A stretch of DNA of 64,000 nt, taken from Arachnopeziza araneosa. Lineage: Eukaryota > Ascomycota > Leotiomycetes > Helotiales > Arachnopezizaceae. The translations under genes were made by a program, and so were the position numbers. This document shows positions 57,382 through 64,000 of the stretch, one piece after another (position 1 is the stretch's first letter; every line of letters starts with the position of its first letter). The stretch is from assembly GCA_003988855.1 (NCBI GenBank), contig QYAI01000122.1, positions 1 through 64,000 of the forward strand, read 5' to 3'. Under the pieces are notes generated by a model, which saw only the letters and a list, made by a program, of their open reading frames with translations, made no database searches and was not told the origin of the DNA.

Positions 57382-57890
57382 ATGCCTCAAAAGCGCAAAG
57401 AACACAAAGAAAGCAATGCAAAACAGAGAGGACTTTGGGGAAGCTTGAAAAAGCGCGCCAAGAGAGCATCATCCAACTCAACCGATAGAGAGTATCAACC
57501 CCCGAAACGTGACCCCCAGGACTACGCAACAGCTTCGATGGAAGAGTACTCGACTGGTACCATCCGACCGCGGGATTGTAAAAGGTCCTTTCCACCGAAC
57601 ATAACAGCGAGAGATTAAAGGTCGAAGTGGCTGTTGAACCCAATTCCCAACTTACAGCTGGGGTCTTTGGGTTCCTCATTCCCCGGCCGGAAAATCCCAA
57701 GAATCGGAAAATTGGCTTCAGTATCGAGGCTGATCTCCGCGAAAAGCGGCCATATTCTATCAGCCTTCATGCATTGAGACCAGGTACAGATGACTTTCAG
57801 GTTGGGGCAACAGTAGCCAAATTGCACAAATCAAGGGTCATTAATCACGTGACCAAACTGAAGATTTCGTTAGAGATCAGTAGTCGCTGA
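57382..57890 (+). CDS. Hypothetical small basic protein (uncertain gene model)
   Basis: ATG 57382 opens a 78-codon frame rich in Lys/Arg (MPQKRKEHKESNAKQRG). A second frame, about 57618-57890, reads like protein (GVFGFLIPRPENPKNRKIG, EADLREKRPYSISLHALRPG). A 5' splice-like GTAAAAGG at about 57578 and AAAG at about 57620 might join them, but no phase I tried is fully convincing. Function unknown; this may be one two-exon gene or chance. Confidence 0.35.
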
Positions 57891-58746
57891 TATGCGCAAG
57901 TAGTCTTAAGATTTCAAGGAAGCCATGATAATGATAGGTATATCAGTGATTGAACCGTTCCAGCCAAAGAAGGGAGAGGCGCTCGTTTGTTTCAATGACC
58001 AGAAGTGGGAACAGGCGTTTAGAGTAATTCTACACAAACCACGAATTGTCAAATCAAATCAGTATTTTAAATTTTTCGGATTTAGATCGTAATCGTGCAT
58101 CATTTGACTGTCGTATAAAAGAACGGAGGAGAAAATCTCCAGACCAACACTTGGTGCATGTTCACGTGCTCTCAAACCAGGCCACAGTTCAGGCATCTCA
58201 TCAAGATGTGTGGAGCTTTGATTGTCTCTCCAAAACGACGACCAACTTCATTCACAACCACATTTTCAATATCAAACAACTCTTTCCCAACTCAACTTCC
58301 ATGGCAAGGCCATAGGAATATATACCAGGTAAGATCTCCACAATCGGCCCAGAGTTGGTGTGAAGAGTGCCAAAGTTCTGGCACTTGCAAGGCTCTCGGT
58401 GCCACAGAACCGCTCCAGATATCTTCTCCTCTCTTCACCACCTTTTGGTTTCCTCCATTTCTACAAACATGTATGCATTTCTCTTGGTTTGATGTATAAT
58501 CTGAGCCTCTTTCCACATCTTCTGATGCGGTTGTGAAGGTGCTATGCCTCTCTACAGAGCAGCTCTCCTGCTTGAGAATCCTCGCTTGCACTTCCCTTTC
58601 AATCGGCGCTAAGGAATTGGCATATCTTCGCAACAACGCGCCTTCTTACCAAACATTAACAATCCTGACAACCACAACCGAAGCATCAACATTTCACCAT
58701 TTATTCGACTCAAGTTCGATTATTACTTCACTGTCAAGTATCAACA
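57891..58746. other. Upstream region of histone H2A.Z
   Basis: 0.86 kb with no supported gene. CT-rich stretches near 58660-58740 are in keeping with a histone-gene 5' UTR. Confidence 0.45.
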
Positions 58747-59593
58747 ATGGCTGGAGGCAAAGGAAAATCTTCTGGAGGCAAGTCCTCGGGTGGTAAGGTC
58801 GGTGCCGATGGAGGAAAGAAGCAGCAGAGTCACTCTAGCAAGGCTGGCCTTCAGGTTAGTATTGCGCAATTCTCTCTAGAGCTTCACCCATCGCATATCC
58901 ATCGCCTACGATGTGTTTTGAGGTCTGCATTGTCGTTGAAGCTTGCCAGACAGACACCCCGCCAAGTCGCGCCGACTACCACAGCAACCACACACCGACG
59001 ACGAGGAGATATCGCGCTCTACAATTGCATTTGTGGTACTCTCTACCATCGGCAGACCTATTCCAAGCTTCCACCTGGATTTTTCCGCCTCACAATTCCC
59101 GACGCGACTAGACTATCAACAACTCGGGATACTCTCGCAGAGATTTCAACTCCCAGCCATCTCGATTCCGGAATTTGATCTGGACGCGTTTTAGATCTTT
59201 TGCTAACAGTCTGAATCTCAGTTCCCATGCGGTCGTGTCAAGCGTTTTTTGAAGAACAATACCCAAAACAAGATGCGAGTTGGAGCCAAGGCAGCAGTCT
59301 ATGTAACTGCAGTCCTTGAATATCTGACCGCTGAAGTTCTCGAGCTCGCAGGAGTGAGTCATCCAGGTTTCTACGCGACTTGTCTCCGCTAACCTATGCC
59401 TTTTTAGAATGCCGCCAAGGATCTCAAAGTCAAGCGCATCACTCCCCGCCACCTCCAACTCGCCATCCGTGGTGACGAAGAACTCGATACCCTCATCCGT
59501 GCGACCATCGCCTTCGGAGGCGTTCTACCACATATCAACCGCGCACTCCTGTTGAAGGTCGAGCAAAAGAAGAAGAACAAGCCAGAGGTTTAA
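58747..59593 (+). CDS. HTZ1: Histone H2A.Z
   Basis: Exons 58747-58854, 59222-59353 and 59408-59593 give 141 residues. The Gly/Lys-rich tail (MAGGKGKSSGGKSSGG) leads to the histone fold (FPCGRVKRFLKNN; AAVYVTAVLEYLTAEVLELAG; RITPRHLQLAIRGDEELDTL). GDEELDTLIRATIAFGGVLPH is the H2A.Z signature that separates it from canonical H2A. It is deposited at promoters by SWR1. Intron 1 is 367 nt, long for this window, and can be read open in parts without being coding. A conserved core gene. Confidence 0.96.
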
Positions 59594-60283
59594 ATCGATT
59601 GTGTAATCTCTGCTTCTATTTTTCGATCTGGTGGGAAAGAATACGATGGTGTATGGGGATTTCTCTGGGGTTTGGATTTCGCACGCTTGCTTGCTATGGA
59701 TATGAACGGAGATGGCTGTGATGAGATCATAGGAACGTGTCTTCAAGGCTTGATCACAGTTTGGGACTGGGAGGCATCGAGTGCAGTTGTATTATCAGAG
59801 CAATGAAAACTTCACTTTAGGTACGGCGTTTTAAGCCAACGCGACGTGGCCATCACCCTTGACTTCATAATGATACTCTTTTCCAGCGGCCAAGTGGCTT
59901 ACTTTCTTTGTATCTAGTCGCGTGTGTGTGGCAAACAGAATCCGTCGATGCTATATCACTGAAAGAGAACAAAGGATTGACATCACCTGATTGTTCAAAT
60001 TAAAACCCGATAGGAAATCCGAAATTTTAGCCCTTTCGAGAGATATCCCTGTTATTCTTGAGCTAGCATCCTTTAGATCTCTTTATTCGTCTCAATTTTT
60101 CCATCGACGGTTCACTACCATTTGGTGTTTAAGTATAATTTCATTTAAAACTGCAAATCCCACCAAATTTCTCGTCAACAATAATCACTGTTACATTTCA
60201 AGTTGGGAAGCTAATCTACAGGTTCTTATCTTGTCCATCATTCATCGGTTTCAACGCCAACGACTCTCAGTAGCATCCAGACC
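59594..60283. other. Intergenic stretch
   Basis: 0.7 kb: H2A.Z 3' region, then the upstream region of the next gene. Nothing recognised. Confidence 0.45.
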
Positions 60284-61435
60284 ATGTCCCGTCGCCCGTG
60301 GTACCTCGACTTTACATTTCCTCGCGGTTCATCTTCTTCCTCAACGAGACCCTCCAGCCCTCGATCCCTATCGACTACCACCAGCACCAACAATACTTCA
60401 CCCTCTCTCACACCCCCACCTCGTCTTCATCTCCGCTCTCCTATTCCCGCGCAACTACCCTCACCCCCTCCCCTCCCCTCCCCTTGGGTCTGGCGTTGCC
60501 ATCACTGCCACTCTATCTACCGGTTAGGCGTAACAAGGCGTTGTCTTGAAGATGGACATTTCTTCTGCTATATGCCTCCCACAACTCCCGTTTCTCCCTC
60601 CATTTCGCCATCTTCCACTACTACCACCCCATCTTCAGATACCAACTCCTCAGATTCGTTAAGAACTCGTGAGGGTGGGCGTGAAGGTAGGACTGGAGAA
60701 ACCGTCACAAAGAAAAGGGGGAAGAGGAGAAGGAGACGGCCAGCTGGCTGTGCGAGTTATTTTGATCATATGGGCTGGGAGGCGTACAACTCCTGGCGCA
60801 GAGAGATGCGGGTTTTACCCCAGCCGGCCATGAAACGAGAATTGCAATATACTCAGAATAGCTGGTTTGCTAGACAGATGGAGGACCTAGCAGCCAGGAG
60901 CTGCGAAAACGACTGCAATTTCCCTGCTGAGTGCAGGCAGGAAAGAGAGTGGCAAAGAAAGTTGGAGCAATTGAGAGAGGAGGATAACTTGTCTCGTGAT
61001 GTTGATAAAGATGGGCAGAGATTCGTACCCAGTCTCATTCCTCCTGAGGTGGAAACAAGTCCAACCAGTCCTCCCAAACAAGTTGAACAAGAAATCGAGG
61101 AGGCCGAGAAGGAATTCTATCGTCGGTGTCTCGCTGACTATGAGCCCGAGTCCGAGCTCGAAGCTGCGGATCAACACGTCGAATGGGAGACTGGTACTGG
61201 AGCCGCAATCGAAATCCCGATTGGGCTCAGCCAGAATGTTGGTTTTGGCATCGAAGGGCTGGATATCGATGGTCTGGGAGAGGGTGATGCGATCGCTGCG
61301 ACGGCGGTGAGAGAGAGGAGGAATAGCCTCGAAGAGGATCCGCCTGGCAGCCCGCTCAAGGAGAGTTTCAGTTTTGGACTCGGGGTGGACGGGCTTCAGG
61401 AACGGAAGGATGAGGGAGGAAGGAGTCTGGTTTGA
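60284..61435 (+). CDS. Unknown protein with a putative zinc ribbon
   Basis: Intronless, 383 residues from ATG 60284. The N-terminus is Ser/Pro/Thr-rich low complexity. At about 70-95, WVWRCHHCHSIYRLGVTRRCLEDGHFFC has paired cysteines and histidines (C-x2-C..C..H..C) able to bind zinc. A basic tract (KKRGKRRRRRP) follows and could be a nuclear signal. Next comes a conserved-looking block, CASYFDHMGWEAYNSWRRE, then a charged helical region with RSCENDCNFPAECRQE. The C-terminus is acidic. I do not recognise the family. It looks like a conserved ascomycete protein. A nuclear role is a guess. Confidence 0.75.
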   Translation: MSRRPWYLDFTFPRGSSSSSTRPSSPRSLSTTTSTNNTSPSLTPPPRLHLRSPIPAQLPSPPPLPSPWVWRCHHCHSIYRLGVTRRCLEDGHFFCYMPPTTPVSPSISPSSTTTTPSSDTNSSDSLRTREGGREGRTGETVTKKRGKRRRRRPAGCASYFDHMGWEAYNSWRREMRVLPQPAMKRELQYTQNSWFARQMEDLAARSCENDCNFPAECRQEREWQRKLEQLREEDNLSRDVDKDGQRFVPSLIPPEVETSPTSPPKQVEQEIEEAEKEFYRRCLADYEPESELEAADQHVEWETGTGAAIEIPIGLSQNVGFGIEGLDIDGLGEGDAIAATAVRERRNSLEEDPPGSPLKESFSFGLGVDGLQERKDEGGRSLV

Positions 61436-61984
61436 TACGTTAGCATATCTTCTCCTTGTTTGAATTGTCATGTTCTGATTCTTAAAGCGAGAGCAGAAAT
61501 CAAATAGAAAAGTTGTATATGTAGTGGTATTGATGGATATACTCTCGGAGAGCCTCGTAGGCTACGCAAATCGTTCAACAGCAGCATAAAATATGTACAC
61601 CACCCGGCAACAAAAGATTTTGAATGCATGTTGGAGAGATTGAAGGATGCCACTTGCATAGTCAAGCCATCTGAGAATTAAATGTAAAAGAGGATCTCAC
61701 TTCGTTGGCTGAGTATAAATCTAGATCAAGATCGAAAGAACAGCACAAAAGGTAGGTGTATTAATTTATATCTTTTACAAAGACAACATAGGCCTCGCTC
61801 GCTAACAACGATGAATATTTGCCACGAATCAGTACGCTGAGTCTAGCAGGACCCAGTAAGCTCGGCTGGGCTGACTTGACTCACACAACACCGCAGGGTG
61901 CTAGCCGAACGACATACATATAACTTCAACACACGCAGGCCGCCCGTCAAATCCACCAAGTCACCTACTCAATCTTCACGAACA
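61436..61984. other. Intergenic stretch
   Basis: 0.55 kb; nothing recognised apart from upstream sequence of the dioxygenase. Confidence 0.45.
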
Positions 61985-62804
61985 ATGTCTTCCCCAGATA
62001 GCACAGCACCCAGCTTCCTGGCGCACCCCCGGCCCGGGATAACAAAGCAGCGCATCGACTTCGCGCAGGAGGGGCTGCCGGAGTACCAGGACGCGGACGC
62101 CGTCATCCTCGACGGCGTGCTCTCGCAGGACGAGTGCCGGCAGCTGGTCGCCCGCGCCGAAGCCAGCAGCGCGTGGGCGCCGGCGGAGGTGAACCGGGGA
62201 AACGCCCGCGCCGAGCTGCAGCTGCATCGCCGGCGCTGCGACCGGCTGGTCCTGGCGGATGCCGAGCTGGCGGCGCGCATCTGGGAGCGCATCCAGGACC
62301 ACGTCCCCGAGGTGCGCGTCCTCGACGGGCGGCCCACCGTCACCGGTGCTGGCCCGACCAGGCGCGGCGAGGTGTGGGTGGCGACGCGGCTGCGAGAGCA
62401 CATGCGGTTCTTGAGATACGGCCCCGATGAGTATTTTCACAGTGGGTTGATCCACCGGTGCTGATTTGAATCTCATCTGATGCCCACTCATAGGACACAT
62501 CGATGGGACCTTTGAGACGGCAGATGGATCTGAGCGCTCCATGTACACGATGCACCTCTATCTGAACGAGGCGGGTGCGGAGAACGACCTCGTGGGTGGA
62601 GCGACAACCTTTCACGGCGTGTGCGACTGCCCGAAGTGGGAGAGTTGCGAGTGTAGAGTAGCAGAGTACGACGTGTTTCCCAAACGTGGTCAGGTACTTT
62701 TGTTCCAGCAGAGGGGCCTTAAGCATTCCGGAGCAAAGGTATTGAATGGGCTGAAGTTGACAATGAGGACAGAGATTTTATATGCCAAGAAAATGGTTAG
62801 TTAA
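61985..62804 (+). CDS. 2-oxoglutarate/Fe(II) dioxygenase (prolyl 4-hydroxylase-like)
   Basis: Exons 61985-62441 and 62494-62804 give 255 residues. AVILDGVLSQDECRQLVARAE opens the domain; FLRYGPDEYFHRHIDG, shaped across the intron, holds the Fe-binding H-x-D. LYLNE, GGATTFHG and FQQRGLKHSGAKV (second Fe His) follow, and LTMRTEILY likely binds 2-oxoglutarate. No signal peptide. Exon 1 is extremely GC-rich, near 70% over 62040-62430, while exon 2 matches the surroundings. Fungal relatives hydroxylate proteins or small molecules; substrate unknown. Confidence 0.85.
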
Positions 62805-63055
62805 TTTTTGAAACAAGATGCGGCAAGTATACATTAGTCGAGACTGTTGATACCTAAACGGACTTTAAGATGTTGGTCCATTTATGGCATTGTAATAAAA
62901 GGAGAAATTAGATCAAGGAAAGAGCAGGAGCAAATCAAAGGCACACAACCTTGGTACTTATTCTTGATGCTTTAATGTATTTGGGTCTGAAGCCAGGCGT
63001 AAAGATTGTCAGCAACTACGATAACATTTCCTCAACCGAATCCTTCCAAACCCGC

Positions 63056-64000
63056 TTACAGACGGGGTTTCTCCGTCTTGGCAGAAGCCAAATCAAATCG
63101 ATCCAAGTTTACAACCTTCACCCATGCTGCTACAAAGTCCTTGACAAACTTCTCTTCTCCATCAGCACTTCCGTAAACTTCAGCAATAGCACGCAGCTCA
63201 GCATGAGATCCAAATACCAGATCGGCACGTGTCGCGGTCCATTTCTTGGCACCAGTCTTGCGGTCAATACCTTCAAATGTATCGCTGTCAATGGCCTTCC
63301 AAGCTGTGCTTATGTCGAGAAGATTGACGAAGAAGTCATTTGTCAACTTGCCTGGAGTCTTGGTGAAGACACCATGAGAAGAACCATCATAGTTGGTATT
63401 CAGAACACGGAGACCACCAACCAGCGCCGTCAACTCTGGTGCGGTGAGTGTAAGTAGATTAGCCTTGTCGACGAGGAATTGCTCAGCGCGGGCGTTGTTT
63501 GTGGATTTGCCGTAATTGCGGAATCCATCAGCGATGGGTTCAAGGTGTTCGAATGATTCAACATCGGTTTGTGCCTCTGAGGCATCTGTGCGGCCAGGTG
63601 CGAACGGAACGGAAACACCTGACGCCTTCTCCAAGGCAGCGGTTCCTCCTAGGACAATCAGGTCGGCTAGCGAAACATGCTTTCCAAACTTCTTCTGAAC
63701 ACCTTCTAAGGCGCTCAGAACTTGCTTCAACTGTGCTGGGTTATTGACCTTCCAATCTTTTTGTGGAGCAAGGCGGATACGGGCACCATTAGCACCACCG
63801 CGTTTATCAGTACCTCGGAAGGATGAAGCTGCTGCCCAAGTGGTAGAGATCAAGGCGGTTGGGCTCACACCTGACGCCAAAACTTCCTTCTTCAATGAAG
63901 CAATATCATGCTCATCAATTAGAGGGTGGCTTGGAGCTGGAACTGGATCTTCCCAGATCAAAACTTCCGAGGGGATTTCTGGGCCAATCCAACGAGCTCG
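63056..64000 (-). CDS. katG: Catalase-peroxidase, C-terminal part (cut by window edge)
   Basis: A continuous frame runs from the window end to the stop at 63056, about 315 codons. It contains LIWEDPVPAPSHPLID, STTWAAASSFRGTDKRGGANGARIRLAPQKDW (in parts) and VLGGTAALEKASG. Near the C-terminus it has VFGSHAELRAIAEVYGSADGE. This is the second, non-heme-binding half of KatG plus the segment before it. The catalytic N-terminal half lies beyond the window. The enzyme removes hydrogen peroxide. No break is visible. Confidence 0.93.
   Translation of the reverse strand, partial: RARWIGPEIPSEVLIWEDPVPAPSHPLIDEHDIASLKKEVLASGVSPTALISTTWAAASSFRGTDKRGGANGARIRLAPQKDWKVNNPAQLKQVLSALEGVQKKFGKHVSLADLIVLGGTAALEKASGVSVPFAPGRTDASEAQTDVESFEHLEPIADGFRNYGKSTNNARAEQFLVDKANLLTLTAPELTALVGGLRVLNTNYDGSSHGVFTKTPGKLTNDFFVNLLDISTAWKAIDSDTFEGIDRKTGAKKWTATRADLVFGSHAELRAIAEVYGSADGEEKFVKDFVAAWVKVVNLDRFDLASAKTEKPRL

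Noticed and set aside
61976..62548. Minus-strand 190-codon frame opposite the dioxygenase
   Set aside because: Antisense shadow made possible by the high GC of exon 1; the plus strand has a full catalytic domain.
1..64000. CRISPR arrays, rRNA or tRNA genes
   Set aside because: None seen on either strand. The repeats present are two- or three-copy and not regularly spaced; no tRNA-like cloverleaf was recognised by eye, though a covariance-model search could not be run.

Overview
The window looks like filamentous ascomycete DNA. Genes are split by short GT-AG introns (about 45-70 nt) with CTAAC-type branch points. Fungal-only families are present (UstYa/DUF3328, HET, Zn2Cys6, DOMON-cytochrome b561), intergenic DNA is AT-rich, and decayed genes carry C-to-T type stops like RIP. 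The family mix would fit Leotiomycetes/Helotiales, but that placement is an inference. Positions 28864-28873 are a run of Ns.

Layout. 0-36 kb is a sprawling accessory island. It holds seven UstYa/DUF3328 oxidase-like genes (299-1226 -, 4948-6081 +, 6449-7502 -, 7970-8788 +, 8866-9686 -, 22521-23669 -, 24769-25744 -) and two shorter relatives of a second type (26789-27421 +, 34649-35266 -). All were rebuilt through introns with the reading frame kept. Among the first group sit a bANK-type regulator (basic region plus ankyrin repeats, 1962-3043 -) and an unannotated two-exon 61-residue secreted peptide (4274-4529 -) ending in Tyr-Ala-Cys-Trp. That peptide is divergently paired with a UstYa gene and is my candidate precursor of a new UstYa-modified ribosomal peptide (RiPP). 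An 8-bp element, GTCAGCAT, recurs upstream of six of these genes. The same region has a type-2 methionine aminopeptidase, an RBR ubiquitin ligase, a zinc alcohol dehydrogenase with a frameshifted C-terminus, a stop-riddled glycoside hydrolase, a cytochrome b561 protein, a Zn2Cys6 regulator, MITE-like repeats and a Tc1/mariner relic.

36-48 kb has a small secreted peptide gene with a tandemly duplicated last exon, a DHA2-type MFS exporter, a transcription-factor fragment, an S66 (MccF-like) peptidase, a tannase/feruloyl esterase and a TmpA-like membrane flavoprotein. 48-64 kb looks more core: a HET-domain protein, a Zn2Cys6/Fungal_trans regulator, an NmrA-like reductase, a DOMON-cytochrome b561 protein, histone H2A.Z, an unknown zinc-ribbon-like protein, a 2-oxoglutarate/Fe(II) dioxygenase with a very GC-rich first exon, and the C-terminal part of a catalase-peroxidase cut by the window edge.

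Working model (inference). The bANK protein switches on the secreted peptide and the membrane-anchored UstYa proteins through the shared promoter element. UstYa proteins oxidise or cross-link the aromatic C-terminal core in the secretory pathway. Export, resistance and trimming could involve the MFS pump, the methionine aminopeptidase or the S66 peptidase, but those links rest on proximity only.
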